Assembly: GCA_003344405.1 (NCBI GenBank)
Contig: NOWV01000224.1
Coordinates: 46,501-110,500 of the forward strand
DNA length: 64,000 bases
DNA from: Trichoplax sp. H2
Lineage: Eukaryota > Placozoa > Uniplacotomia > Trichoplacea
Direction of reading: 5' to 3'
The translations under genes were made by a program, and so were the position numbers. Below, in pieces: positions 1 through 13,534 of the stretch. Below the pieces are notes generated by a model that was not told the origin of the DNA, made no database searches, and saw only the letters and a list, made by a program, of their open reading frames with translations. How positions within the stretch are numbered: the first letter of the stretch is position 1; each line of letters starts with the position of its first letter.

Positions 1-620
1 AATAATCAATGTACTGTGATGTCTGTATCGGTGTTTTGCAACTTTCTGCTTCTTCACTCTGAAATGTAAAATGAGTAATGCATTTTGACAACAACATTAA
101 CTTAGTTTTATTAACTTCAACGATAGTTAATATCTGTATATACAGTGTACGGTATATTGTGTGATATGCAACAATATATGCTTATACTGTACAGCAAATG
201 AATGATTAACCAAAAATAATCAATGTACTCTGATGTCTGTATCGGTGTTTTGCAACTTTCTGCATCTTCACTCTGAAATGTAAAATGAGTAATGCATTTT
301 GACAACAACATTAACTTGGTTTTATTAACTTCAACGATAGTTTATATCCATCTATACAGCGTACTGTATATTGTATAATATGCAAAAATAGATGCTTGGA
401 TGGAGAATGATTAACCCATAAATAATCAATGTACTGTGATGTCTGTATCGGCGTTTTGCAACTTTCTGCTTCTTCACTCTGAAATACACTTTGACAACAA
501 CATTAACTTAGTTTTATTAACTTCAACGATAGTTTATATCCATCTATACAGCGTACTGTATATTGTATAATATGCAAAAATAGATGCTTAGATGGAGAAT
601 GATGAACCGATAAATAGTCA
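1..620. repeat. Tandem array, ~210-bp unit, 3 copies
   Basis: Three direct copies begin at about 1, 215 and 421, each starting aataatcaatgtact and continuing through a stretch containing gttttgcaactttctgc. The third copy lacks about 20 bp after ctctgaaat. The array is cut by the left edge of the window, so its full size is unknown. Short open frames inside it follow the repeat and do not look like genes. Confidence 0.9.
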
Positions 621-1590
621 ATGCATAGAATAGAAATGCTGAAGCAAGCGTACTGCAGATTCAATTTTGCTTAACACTGAAGACTGGTAAGCAGCATTTC
701 ACGACTTGCTTCTGATTCATCCCGAAATCCAAAAACACAATTTCAGAGTGGAGAGTGTTTCTTTCTCGTATTCTGCACTGAAACATCGCCATCACTTATA
801 GTCAGTCGTCGAATATCTACTGTACAGTAAATCAAAATCGCTACTGTAGCGTAGGCATGATGGAAGGTTCAATGATTCAGCGAAAACCGATTAAGCAGCC
901 ATGTTAGAGATTGACACAAATGCATTGAGTAAGAAAATATTCCTTATTGTAGACTACAAGTGTGGGTTACCGTACAATTCAATTTTCCTACGATTTGATG
1001 GATAAAAGTGCTGCAAGTCAATTACTCGCATTAATTGATTTTAGCCCTAGCTATTCTGCCTATTCAACTTCAGTCTACCATATTAATTACTGCACCTTGC
1101 ATATAGCACATAAATACAGAAAGACAATTTAACATGTCTTCAAGCAGGACATTGATCCAAATCTGTTGAAATTCTATTCATTATCGTTGACTAGAGGATC
1201 ATGTAGAATTTACTTTGTCAATGAAATATCAATCCTTTCGGATAGTTGAACGAGTTTTAGAATGTCCCATGATATAAAAACATATGTAATTACATTTGCA
1301 TGACTTAAGTACTTTTCTACTTCATAAACATGAATATTAACTGTCTAGGTTACGTTATCAATCAAGAAGTAGCAAAAAGAGAGAGAGAGCTGGTGTGAAG
1401 GCATAGCCTGGAGGTTAGCACATAATTTACCTTGAGCTAAAAGTATTCATACTGTCTACCAATGTATTTTCCAACTGTACATAAGAATACTTTGCTTCAA
1501 GGCAATTTTGGAATCGCAACGACGGGATCATCATCTGTAAGTACAGCAAGTGCAGGGTATACGATATACTATACTTGTACCTCCTTTTTA
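621..1590. other. Non-coding spacer, nothing recognised
   Basis: Between two tandem arrays I see no long open frame, no splice-supported exon and no RNA gene. There is a short GA run (agagagagag) near 1380 and a palindromic tactgtacagta at about 818-829, a motif that recurs across the window. Confidence 0.5.
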
Positions 1591-1599
1591 CAGATCAAC

Positions 1600-2220
1600 A
1601 TCAAATAGAAGACTGGCCGTAGATTATATGTAGAAAATCGAATCTACTGTATCAATATCAATATACGACTTTCCATCATTAACATGTAGAAAATACCAAT
1701 CTACTATACTGAATTTTATACATGTAATGTAGGGGAATCGTATATTGATGTGGATCCGAATAGAGTATAAATAACGTTTCGGATAACTCATCCGCGCCCA
1801 AATGCCCATTCTGCGTTGAAAGCGCTATTATCAACATGAGGCATAAGATGATTTTGATTTTAGAAAATCCAATCTACTGTATCATTATCCATATACGACT
1901 CTTCATCATTTACATGTATAAAATACCAATCTACTGTACTGAACTTTATACATGTTATGTAGGGGAGTTGTATATCGATGTTGATCCGAATAGAGTACAG
2001 TATAAATAACGTTTCGGATAACCCATCTACGCCCAAGTACCCATTCTACGTTGAAAGCGCTTTCTAAACATGAGGCATAAGATGATTTTGATTTTAGAGT
2101 GAAGATACTCAAATTAAGACAACCTACATAACGTTTCGGATAGCCAATCGGCGCCGAAAATATCAATCTTGAGTTGAAAGCGCTGTATAGAACATGAAGC
2201 ATAAGATGATTTGGATTTTA
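1600..2220. repeat. Tandem array, ~230-bp unit, 2.4 copies
   Basis: The block beginning gaatctactgtatcaatatc near 1640 is repeated from about 1865, and a third partial copy covers about 2130-2220 (gcataagatgatttggattt). Each unit contains an internal sub-repeat based on accaatctactgtactgaa. Open frames on the minus strand here are repeat-derived. Confidence 0.85.
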
Positions 2221-2259
2221 TACTTGATCCGATTTTACACGCGTACGACTTGTGTTCTT

Positions 2260-2900
2260 GCGATCGCATTGATAGAATTGGATATACACAACGTCTGAAC
2301 AGTATAGCCAGGGATTCTTCAGCTAGCCAACTTAGTCCATTTATTTCTGTATCTACCCTGGCATGTGCTAATCATCCATTTCTTGCTTGATGTTGATAAA
2401 ATTGAAAGTTGATCTTTTGAGTATGTCAACATTGAAAACGTCCCAATGCACCAAGAAGTGATTGCCTTTTTTTGACAGAATTGGATACACCACGTCTGAA
2501 CGGTATTGCCAAGGATTCTTCAGCTGCCAAACCTGGTCCATTTATATTACCGTTAGGCTTAGGGTTAGGGTACCTATACTGGCGTGTGCTAATCATCCAA
2601 TTTTTGCTTCATATTGATAAAATTGAAAGTTGATCTTTGAGTAGTTCAACATTGAAAATGTCCCAATGCACCAAGAAGTGATTGCCTTTTACAGAATTGG
2701 ATACACCACCTCTGAACGGTATTGCCAAGGATTCTTCAGCTGCCAAACCTGCTCCATTCATTTCTGTTAGGTTTAGGGTTAGGGTACCTACACTGGTGTG
2801 TGCTAATCATCCGTTTTTTGCTTAATTAATATTGATAAAATTAAAAGTGGATCTTTGAGTAGTTCAACGCTGAAAATGTCCCAAGGCACCAAGAGTCTCC
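2260..2900. repeat. Tandem array, ~210-bp unit, 3 copies, with telomere-like core
   Basis: Three copies begin at about 2273, 2478 and 2693 with agaattggatayacmac and share gattcttcagct and gtgtgctaatcatcc. The second and third copies contain a short ttagggttaggg element (about 2553-2570 and 2766-2784), which resembles two units of the animal telomere repeat. The first copy lacks it. Confidence 0.85.
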
Positions 2901-3189
2901 GACTGGCTAAAACCACGTGGAGAATGCTTCCATTCATGGGGTTGTGCGCGAATGGGGGTTAATGCTACGGTCAGTAGCCATAGACTTACGTATCGTCCGT
3001 ATCATACCGCCTCAACGATTCGTATGCGGTATCCTACTGTACGTCTTGAACCTAGTGCCGTGGGGAAATTTTTTCGACATTGCAGTGACTGGTTGCAAAA
3101 GTTCACTGTGAAAAAGTTTTCTCGATATTGACTGGAAAGGGCTCGCCATTTCTCACCAAGATTGATGGTTTTGGCTGTATTGGGTGGCA

Positions 3190-4260
3190 ATCCACTAGAT
3201 GAAAATGGACAGTGAAGAATTTGTTATGACGATGTAAGTTTTGAATGCATTGCAGTAACTTGTAGTTGTTGATTGAAAAGGCCGCAAGACGTAAACAAAA
3301 TGTCTTGTAAGAAAAAAACTCTTGGTTCTAGTATTGAAAATTAAATTTCCATTCAGTGATATGGAATTCATTTATAGTACAGTAGTGAAGAATTCGTTAT
3401 GACGATGTAAGTTTTAAATGCATTACAGTAACTTGTAGTTGTCGATTGAAAAGGCCGCAAGACGTAAACAAAATGTCTTGTAAGAAAAAAAGGACTCTTC
3501 GTTCTGGTATTGCAAATTAAATTTCCATTCAAGGATATGGAATTCATCTATAGTACAGTAGTGAAGAATTCGTTATGACGATGTAAGTTTTAAATGCATT
3601 ACAGTAACTTGTAGTTGTCGATTGAAAAGGCCGCAAGACGTAAACAAAATGTCTTGTAAGAAAAAAAGGACTCTTGGTTCTGGTATTGCAAATTAAATTT
3701 CCATTCAGTGATATGGAATTCATCTGCAGTACAGTAGTGAAGAATTCGTTATGACGATGTAAGTTTTAAATGCATTACAGTAACTTGGTAGTTGTCGATT
3801 GAAAACGCTGCAAAACGTAAACAAAATATCTTGTAAGAAAAAGAGAACTCTTGGTTCTAGTATTGAAAATTAAATTTCCATTCAAGGATATGGAATTCAT
3901 CTATAGTACAGTAGTGAAGAATTCGTTATGACGATGTAAGTCTTTCATGCATTACAGTAACTTATTGAAAACGCTGCAAAACGTAAACAAAATATCTTGT
4001 AAGAAAAAAAGAACTCTTGGTTCTAGTATTGAAAATTAAATTTCCATTCAAGGATATGGAATTCATCTATAGTACAGTAGTGAAGAATTCGTTATGACGA
4101 TGTAAGTCTTTCATGCATTACAGTAACTTGGTAGTTGTCGATTGAAAACGCCACAAAACGTAAACAAAATATCTTGTAAGAAAAAAAAAACTCTTGGTTC
4201 TGCTATTGCAAATTAAATTTCCATTCAAGGATATGGAATTCATCTGCAGTACCTCGAGGT
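3190..4260. repeat. Tandem array, ~175-bp unit, 6 copies
   Basis: Copies begin at about 3212, 3385, 3561, 3737, 3913 and 4080, each with gaagaattcgttatgacga. The unit also carries aaaacgtaaacaaaatatct or a close variant, and a variable A-run. Copies differ by point changes and small deletions: the copy at 3913 lacks the ttggtagttgtcgattg segment. Confidence 0.9.
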
Positions 4261-6178
4261 TTATACGAAAACCATGAGTACTGGTAATGCAAAGGTCGGT
4301 TAGCATTGGTTCTACGTTAAATGTATTCTTGAAAATGGCCAATTTCGACTATTTATCAAGCAGCGAATACTGCTTGGATTTTTCATCAACAAACAACACC
4401 ATAGACTACTTACGAATCAATCGTGCATAAACGCGCTACTGTAGTAAATGCACCGGTATATCTTGTGCTCAAGTCCATCCTACAATATTACTATTGCCTG
4501 CAACATTGCAATAATCAAGTGGTTGATGACTATGGTCGATTCACTACATACTTAGAAAAAAAAAAGCAGCGAAATACTGCTTGAATTTTTCATCAACCAA
4601 CAATACTATAGACTAATGTACTTCTACTTGTAGTCGATGCCTAATTGCCTATACAGCAGACCTCCAATCAATCGTACGTAAACGTGCTACTGCAGTAAAT
4701 GCACCGGTATATCTTGTGATCAAGTCCATCCTACAGTATTACTATTGCCTGCAACATTGCAATAATCAAGTGATTGATGACTATGGTCGATTTGCTACAT
4801 ACTCCGAAAAAAAGCAGCGAATTCTGCTTGGATTTTTCATCAACCAACAATACTATCGATTACTGTACTTCTACTCGTATTCTATGCCTATCTGCTAGAC
4901 AGCAAGACCATGAATCAATCGTACCTAAACGGGAAACTATTACTGTAGGTGCACCGGTATATATATCTTGTGATGAAGTCCATCCTACAGTATTACTATT
5001 GCATACAACATTGCAATAATCAAGTGGCTGATGACTATGGTCGATTCACTACATACTTCCCCCAAAAAAGCAGCAAATACTGCTTCGGTTTTTCATCAAC
5101 AAACAATCCTAAACGTGCTACGACTATAGCAGATGCACCGGTATATATATCTCGTGCTCAAGTCCATCCTACTGTATTACTATTGCATACAACATTGCAA
5201 TAATCAAGTGGCTGATGACTATGGTCGATTCACTACATACTTCCCCCCAAAAAGCAGCAAATACTGCTTCGGTTTTTCATCAACAAACAATCCCAAACGT
5301 GCTACGACTATAGCAGATGCAGCGGTATATACTGTGTTCTCGTGCTCAAGTCCATCACAAAGTATTACTATTGCATACAACATTGCAATAATCAAGTGGT
5401 TGATGACTATGGTCGATTCATTACGCACTTAGACGATAGGCAAATAAATATTGCATCAACTTGACCCAAATACTTCTTGATAGATGCTTGTAAAAGATTA
5501 GACATCTTGGAATTGTAGCCAAAAATTGAATGGAAATCCTNNNNNNNNNNNNNNNNNNNNATACGAAAACCATGAGTACTGGTAATGCAAAGGTCGGTTA
5601 GCATTGGTTCTACGTTAAATGTATTCTTGAAAATGGCCAATTTCGACTATTTATCAAGCAGCGAATACTGCTTGGATTTTTCATCAACAAACAACACCAT
5701 AGACTACTTACCAATCAATCGTACATAAACGCGCTACTGTAGTAAATGCACCGGTATATCTTGTGCTAAAGTCCATCCTACAATATTATCTCGTGCTCAA
5801 GTCCATCATACTGTATTACTATTGCATACAACATTGCAATAATCAAGTTGCTGATGACTATGGTCGATTCACTACATACTTCCCCCCAAAAAGCAGCAAA
5901 TACTGCTTAGGTTTTTCATCAACAAACAATCCCAAACGTGCTACGACTATAGCAGATGCAGCGGTATATCCTGTATCTCGTGCTCAAGTCCATCATACTG
6001 TATTACTATTGCATACAACATTGCAATAATCAAGTTGTTGATGACTACAGTCGATTCATTACGCACTTAGACGATAGGTAAATAAATATTGCATCAACTT
6101 GACCCAAATACTTCTTGATAGATGCTTGTAAAAGATTAGACATCTTGGAATTGTAGCCAAAAATTGAATGGAAATCCT
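4261..6178. repeat. Tandem array, ~190-240-bp unit, split by an N gap and partly duplicated
   Basis: The unit carries gcagcgaatactgcttggat, tttttcatcaacaaacaa and cattgcaataatcaagtgg. Anchors lie near 4361, 4566, 4815, 5070 and 5253 before the gap, and near 5659 and 5892 after it. The segment starting at 4262 recurs at 5561, and the segment 5434-5540 recurs at about 6069-6178. The 5' end of the array therefore reappears right after the gap, and its 3' end appears both before the gap and at the end of the second block. Several 60-99-codon frames across it are repeat artefacts. Confidence 0.9.
5541..5560. other. Assembly gap (20 N)
   Basis: Twenty N inside the tandem array, flanked on both sides by sequence that also occurs elsewhere in the same array. 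The fixed length suggests a placeholder and not a measured distance. Confidence 0.98.
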
Positions 6179-6682
6179 ATTGTCACCATGGAATAAGCTT
6201 ATGCATGATGATGGAATGTTACTACAGTTCATTACTGCTTTAATGAACATACAGTATACTGCAGGACGTACAAATGCAGTAAATAAACTAATGTCTCGTG
6301 TAAAAATAAGTTGAAGTGAACGATATTAAGCAGGTTTCAATGCTAACTTCCTATTCCTTCACTTTTACGTTGAAAGGCCATCATGAAAAGCATTTTTTGG
6401 ACCGTCATAAGTATATTGTTGCACGTCAATAACTACTACAGTATTTCGGTCACAGCTCCTCTTATAGTAAAAAAATTGGACAACATCAAATTGAACCAAA
6501 ATGAACTCTACGATGAGTCAGTTTGTAGTGTGTTACGAGTAGACATCACTGCTTCAATTGATTTATCGACGCAATGTAATGTACAAATGATCTATCTAGA
6601 TCTTGTTATTCTATCAGCGATGTTCTCCATGACTAACTGCTACTTACTCTATCTTCGTCTTCGTATGTATCGTTACGACTAG
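6179..6682. other. Upstream region of the first SETDB1-like gene, 5' exon(s) unresolved
   Basis: This stretch lies between the satellite block and the first exon I can place. It holds a 99-codon plus-strand open frame (6383-6682) starting MKSIFWTVISILL with a hydrophobic start and no family I recognise. It may contain the true first exon of the downstream gene, because the first exon I place (6683) begins in phase 2 and needs an upstream exon. I could not find a convincing phase-2 donor, so I leave the start open. Confidence 0.35.
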
Positions 6683-9600
6683 TGAAAAATCTCTTACAAC
6701 AATCAACAAAGATGACTGCAAGATTTTGGACCAATTTAGTGGTAATCCACTTACAATACGTTGGATACTAGGCATACGTGTATTGATTTCTTCTACAGAA
6801 CGTACCATTGCAAGAATTAAAATTGATCTTAGACTAATAATGTTCTTCCTCGGATATTCGATTGAATTGATAGATCGTCGACGATCGTGTACCACTTTCT
6901 TACAGGGATTAATAAATGTTGTACGCAATTCGATAGACACCGGTAATGAAAGTCCTGTAGTTTTGGAACCGACGAGGTAAAATCGTTCGTCCCCAGACCG
7001 TAATATTATTATTGATCACCGATTATTATATTCTTTCCAATATATGAAGCGTTTCTGGTTCGCAAAGAGTTTGCTACATAATAATTTAATTTGTATATTG
7101 TAGTAGTAAGGCTGATAATAATAAAAATCAAGTAATTGAAGTCGAAAGCTGCCAAAATTCAGATGACTCCAAAGTAATAATTCAACAAAAGATTAAAATG
7201 CTACAAGCATCCGATAGGTAACGTTAAAATCTGTTCAAGAGTTTACAGTTGTACATCCGATACTATAGTAGTCATACTATACAAGGCATTCAATTTTCGT
7301 CTTGCTAATGTGCAACTTCGCTTAATTACTGTCTACTAATATGATAGGTCAAAGAGCGTGATAGTTCCTGAAGAAGATAGTAAATTAAACGTAAAGAATG
7401 AATTCGCTAAGCGAGAATATCCTGTGAAAGAAGAATTTTCAAAGAGGTAGCGTGCAGTCACTTTTATTAATGCTTGTCACAGTATGTAAATATTGTAATT
7501 TAGACAGAATTTGATAATGTATGCAGATTAGAATTGAATTAATACTGTACTGTACACAGTATTAATCAAAACCTTTCTTGCCGAAATTTCGATTATTTTG
7601 ATAATCATCAGGTAGTAACTACGCTAACCTATTATACAATCTAATCTTTAGAAAGCAGTCTTGTTTCGATTGTCTGAATTTACGTACATACAGTCTTTTA
7701 TCTAAAATGTGATTTGAACTTTTATCGATTTTAATCAATCATAACTGCAAATAATGAAGCTACGTATATCCAGTCATGATCAAAATTAGAGTTTGCATTA
7801 CTTCAAAATTTGTAGATCTGTTTCGGATCAGGATTATAAAATCTCCTAAAATGTGAAAATTCCTACTACATATTTAACTTGTCGTCGATGTAGAGTAACA
7901 ATTATAAGAGTTAGTATTATTTCACAACATGCAGTTCATTAACACTCGTCATATTTTACAATCGTGTTAGTATTGCTCTCACTCAGCTTACTACAGTGCA
8001 GTACACGCAACTTAAAAGAGTTTATATTCGTTTTAATTGAGATGATCATCTTGTTGATTGACAATTATCAATTTGCCATCTTGATCTTGCTACTTTAAAT
8101 CGACACGAAGGTAATATTCGATTAATATGAATATAGTGTACGGATAATATTATACACGTATTCGATTGAAAAATTTTGCGATTAACTGGAGGTCTTATTT
8201 CTGTGTAGAGCACGATACCCGAGAAGACAGTTTGTATATGCTAGGCCTGCAGATGAACATTGGTGGTATAAATGTTGGTTAATAGCTCTTTCTTTTAATT
8301 ACGTTAACTCTAAAGAAAATTGAAACACCTACTTTTAAATCATCATTGATATCCGTATAGCTTAAGAATAGCTGCGCTTACAATGTCGGTCTACAATGCA
8401 TTTTTAAACTTTATTCATAGGTTCAATCAACAACGTTACAAAGGATCAAAATGGACATGTAAATGGATATCGTGCTAATGATTTAGATTTGCACTGTATT
8501 TACCAGTATATAATTGATTAAAGTTGATAGATTTCACTTTTAATGCTCATAATCCTTTAGAATATATCTAAACATGATATTGGTAATTTTATTTTACTAT
8601 TAGCCGTTGCTTACCTTGTTATATATTTTATTGTTTCCTGATAACATTGGATAAATTATTCAGCCAATTACATATGAATTGAAATCATTAAAAAAGAGAA
8701 AGATTGTCATTACTGAACAACATCATATTGCGCACGATACTATCCCTCTAAGATCAGAATTAAGAATCGGTTTGCGAATTATAGGTATGATGAAATTTAA
8801 CTAGCTGCAGCTTAAATATTGACCTATCAGGCTATAAATTGCCCATTGGTTTATTATAATAATGAATGCGGTCACTTCACCCATTATTGACGCGATATGA
8901 AATCGAAACTTTGATAATATAGGAAATAATGTCTAATTACATTCTATATTTAACGCAAGATAGACTGACGGCTTCCCATGACATATATAATTAACAATTT
9001 TGTGTATTTTAAAATGCAGGACTTTTATCATATTTCAGTAGGGTCTCACTTTTATTCTTTATTCCAGCGTTTTACGGCATAATCAAAAAATATAAAGGTG
9101 GCCTTATCGCTGAGGTGCCATCAGAATCCAATAATGACAGGTATATAGTATTTTACTAATACATTATCTTACGGTACCCATTACTGTTAGCTTTAAGAAA
9201 ATAGCAGATATATCAGAAATCAACGGTGATGCGTTATGGTGACGATATTGTTACTTTAGATATTTAATATTCTTTGATGATGGTTTCGTATCGTATTTAC
9301 ACGAGGATAAAATACGAATTGTATGGGATCAAAGCAACAAATTTTGGTCAGACTTAGATAGTGTGACTCGAAGTTTTTTTCAAGAATATTTAACCAAATA
9401 CCCAGATGTAAGTAAAGTATATCAGTTACAAATTATGCTGGTTAGCATAAATGATACGTTTAGTTGAATGTATAACTTTGAAATAGTTTCCATTAAAAGA
9501 ATTTAGGCTTAAACAGTCAGTAATTGTCGAGTGGAAAGGCTATTGGTGGGACGCTATTATACATTCCCTAGATTGTAGTTTGGTAGAGGTAAGAGTGCTT

Positions 9601-12600
9601 TATGTGCTTAAAAATTTTACTGGTATGACAAGTGCACTCGACTTTAGCTATATCTATAATATGAACTACTCTCGAGTTTTTTGAATGGTACAGGAATAAG
9701 TAGGATTGTATCGTTCAAACTTTGGATGATCTTCATTTGTTTTGCTCACTCATGTCAGGTTATGTTTCTAACCGATAAGAAAACAGAAGTGTTATATCGC
9801 GGTACACCTAGAATTGATTTCGCTGATGAGGAAAGCAGTTCTCCAATTAGCGTACGTAATATAGTGATACGGTTTACATGTAAACAGACATTGAGCATTA
9901 CGTTGATAGCGTAATCGCGAAATATAGGCCTTAAATATATTAACTTAATTTCATAATTACTGAAATAAAATGTATTTAGACAAAAGAAAATAGATTTTTC
10001 CTTGTTTATTTATACTTATTAGCTTATATAATTTTACCAATTGCGTGCATTGATTTTGTAACCAGTAAAGTATTGAACAATATTTCAGATCAACGATAGT
10101 GAAGAATGTATGGAAGAAGCCCTTACAGATCATAATTATCATGATCTCGATTTCGGTAGCATGAACTCAGGCTATCTGAAGAAAAAGAAAATTAACACTC
10201 GTCAACATCAGTGCACAATTGCATGCGGAAGAATCGAAGTACCAGATTTACCTACTCAAGTTTGCAACCCACTGCTGATCCCTGAAAAACTTGGATGGAC
10301 TAGGTTATTTAAATTCTAAATTATGCCTTGCTTTCACAGTTTGTATAAAAATTGATCAAATTTTTTTGTAACTTCAAATAATTTATAAGATGATGATTTT
10401 ACGAATGATCTACTGTGCTTATTTCTTATATAGAAAACCTATTAAAGGAAGGCGATTTGAGGACCAGTCATATTATTATATTGCTCCATGCTCAAGGAAA
10501 CTAGTAAGTTACAAAATTCATTATTATTAATTTTGAACAGGGTCTTTATCATTGACTCTTTTGCTTTATCAGACAGACTTGACGGAAATTAACAACTACT
10601 GTAAGTAGCAGATAGTGCTATCCTGGTCAAACATACGGTAGCTCTGCATTGCATTCACGTCAGATTAAAAAATAAAATTGACATTTAAATTTATATACAC
10701 TTTGCAGTAATATTGACTAAAACTAAGAACGTCTCGATCGACCATTTTGCGGTGGAAAGTATCACAATTTCAAATAACTCATTTGTACCTGGAAAGGTAA
10801 CTCATTCTTAGATTCTGTGATAATCACAATTTTTTTATGCAATCATCTGCCTATCAATATATTGCATAACTTATGTTTGAAGGTGTTTGTTGTTACTGTT
10901 CCTACCTACCGCTAGTTTTTATCGGAAAATTTGATATTTGCTGTTGTACGGATAGTAATATATTAAATAATATAATTAAGGTCAAGATTGATCAATCTAC
11001 TTTAAAATTCTGCAGGATCCGTTTTATTATTGCGTCGATATAACTAACGGTTTGGAACGGGTGCCGATTTCGGTAAACTAAATCAGTTATGCTAAATACC
11101 TTGATGATATGTTTTCAATGATAACTGCATTTTTCTTATCAATTTAGTGTATGAATGAATCCGATATCACCCAAGTCTCGGAGTCATTTACTTATATCGC
11201 TGACAGTATTTGTATTGATGGACTAGAAATTCCGTCCGATCCTGATTTTATGGTTTGCTGCAACTGTAAGGATAATTGTTTAGTAAGTAAGAATGGAGAT
11301 TTTTTGGGTAATAAGGCTCTGTCGAGATAGTATACTTATTTTTAATTTTTTAAATTTTAGGATAAAACTAAGTGTGAGTGTCAACGATTGACATATACAA
11401 GTAATGCTGCTGTATTTGGTAGATCGACACATTCAGTTGGATATGAACTAAAGAGACTTGCCGCACGTGTTTTGACTGGGTTTGTAAGAGTTTGTAGTGC
11501 GTATGCTATAATATCATACAGATGAAAACCTTTGCTTTGTTTAATAGTATACATTAAATTTTCGCAATTGTTGTATCTTGTTAAAAAAGTGAATGATGCA
11601 TGATAGTATTTACATTTAAAATTGTCTAGTTTATATCAGAAGATGCCTAATAGCTCTATGATAGTACCACAACTGTCTTCTATTACTACCTAAAATATAC
11701 ATTCAATCAATCGTATAACGTTTGTAGTACCGATGTCTTGCTGCATGGGTAATTTTATTATTATTTTTTTATTATAGAATTTATGAATGTAATCCACGAT
11801 GTACTTGCAAGAGAAATAAAGCCGGGCAATGCTATAACTCTGTTGTTCAAAATGGAATTCAGCATCGACTACAGGTTTTTATGACAACCAAGAAAGGGTG
11901 GGGTGTTCGAACGTTAGATGATATTCCAAAAGGAGCTTTTGTATCGATGTATGCTGGTGTTGTAATTACTGAACAAGAAGCTCAACATGTCAGTAGCATT
12001 TTGATTCTGATTTCATTACGCTTGAAGGCATAATGCATACACCTGCGAAATAATTCATATTACGTTTTGCTATTGCATCCTGTTATTAACAGAGAGGAGT
12101 TAAGCATGACGATCAATATTATGCGGAATTGGATCTTATCGGTTAGTAACATTTTCAACGACAGCAAACTCTCTTGAGATAAAGTTAATTTTATCTTAAG
12201 TGAAATTTGATGCTTTCATCATAAGCGTCTTTAATAAATTAACTTATTTGAACTCAGAAATGATCATTGGATCACAAGAGGCTAAGAAATCGAAAGATTG
12301 TAGATCTTCAAAAGAAGAGAACAATAAAAAATCGAACAAAAATAAGTAAATCTTGCTTTCTTGTGATCTTTGAGTACTTTTTATAGAAAATGTATCAATA
12401 CGAATTCTACCTAGATAATGTAATCAATATGATGTAAATTTTTTTCAGAACATCGAGCAAAGAAGATTTAGAGAATTGTAGCGATAATTTATCGGACCAG
12501 TACAATCGGTCTTACTCAGAAAAGGATGCTACTTCCAATTGGTTTGTGTATGGTTGTTGTTACTAGATATTTATTAACTAGTCTACAACTGAAGTCATGA

Positions 12601-13534
12601 TATGTGCATAGAATAGCATAGCTTAGAATTCTATTACAATCTGATAACCAGGGATCACCATATTCATAGACGTTATAAAACTACTACTAAGAGTGACGAT
12701 CCTTTTATATCGTCAGCTATGGTTGATTTGACATGGTATACTTTAATGTAACGTACCATATAAGGTTGAACAGTAGTCACTCGTACTTTGAATGACATAG
12801 CTTTATCATAGTTTTGAAGATGTGGTGTCTACGTCAGAAGAAAATCGGCAGAACAGCATTGAATATTATCATGATAGCTTATCGGAAAAATTATTCGATG
12901 TTGAAGGTATTATAGCATAATTCTATCAAGTGTCCAATTCCAGCGATAAATTCTACGTATATGTTGAGGTATATTATCTTTAATTAGTCTCAGACGATGA
13001 AGATAGAACTACGATTGGCAAAACTGTAGAAATAGAAGGTGAAGAATTTAGACAATTACATGGTGGCTCATCGGAACCCTTCATCGTTGATTCTAAAAGA
13101 ATTGGCAACATAGGAAGATTTTATAACGTAAATTAAAATTTTGAGTAATAGTGCTGGAATAAGCTTTGTTCAGATATTATTGAACGATATGTATCTCGAA
13201 GAGCTTGAATTCTATGTAGTATCTCATTATGATTGAACTTTTATAACAGCATAGCTGTGATCCGAATATGTTTGTTCAGAATGTTTTTTGGAAAACACAA
13301 GATTTAAGATTTCCGACGTTGTCGTTCTTTACGTTAAGGTAATGGTATTGGCTAGTTATAAGTGATGATGGTGTCTTTTAAATTGATTTTATGATGGCTT
13401 TTAATATCATGGATAGATCTATTCCGGCTGGTAGTGAATTGACTTGGGATTATGGCTATGAAATGGGAAGTGTTGAGGGAAAAGTCAAATATTGCTTTTG
13501 TGGTGCTAGTAATTGCCGGAAAAGGCTGTATTAG
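6683..13534 (+). CDS. SETDB1: SETDB1-like histone H3K9 methyltransferase, copy 1 (5' end incomplete)
   Basis: Nuclear H3K9 methyltransferase of the SETDB1/eggless family, a heterochromatin and silencing enzyme. My model has 26 exons: 6683-6741, 6874-6976, 7107-7217, 7348-7446, 8209-8273, 8421-8458, 8664-8784, 9068-9140, 9260-9407, 9487-9588, 9759-9851, 10089-10303, 10434-10503, 10573-10600, 10708-10796, 11016-11072, 11148-11282, 11361-11479, 11778-11988, 12093-12141, 12258-12345, 12449-12541, 12812-12906, 12988-13127, 13250-13338, 13417-13534. It gives 868 residues plus a missing start; human SETDB1 is about 1290. Domains in order: Tudor repeats ([21 protein letters not shown]), MBD ([13 protein letters not shown]), pre-SET ([19 protein letters not shown]), SET ([20 protein letters not shown]), an acidic insert splitting SET as in SETDB1, [28 protein letters not shown], and post-[11 protein letters not shown]. 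The catalytic NHSC and post-SET cysteines are intact. The first two exons are less certain than the rest. Confidence 0.9.

Noticed and set aside
4716-6029. Series of overlapping 60-99-codon frames with similar peptides
   Set aside because: They track the tandem unit, start and stop at equivalent repeat positions, and show no domain; they are by-products of the array.
6383-6682. 99-codon frame as a separate secreted-protein gene
   Set aside because: The hydrophobic start is suggestive, but there is no family match and the frame ends where the first SETDB1-like exon begins; not enough to call it.
6906-6976. Alternative shorter exon starting after tttcttacag in SETDB1-like copy 1
   Set aside because: Comparison with copy 2 ([13 protein letters not shown] against [13 protein letters not shown]) shows that the coding sequence continues upstream to 6874 with matching phase.
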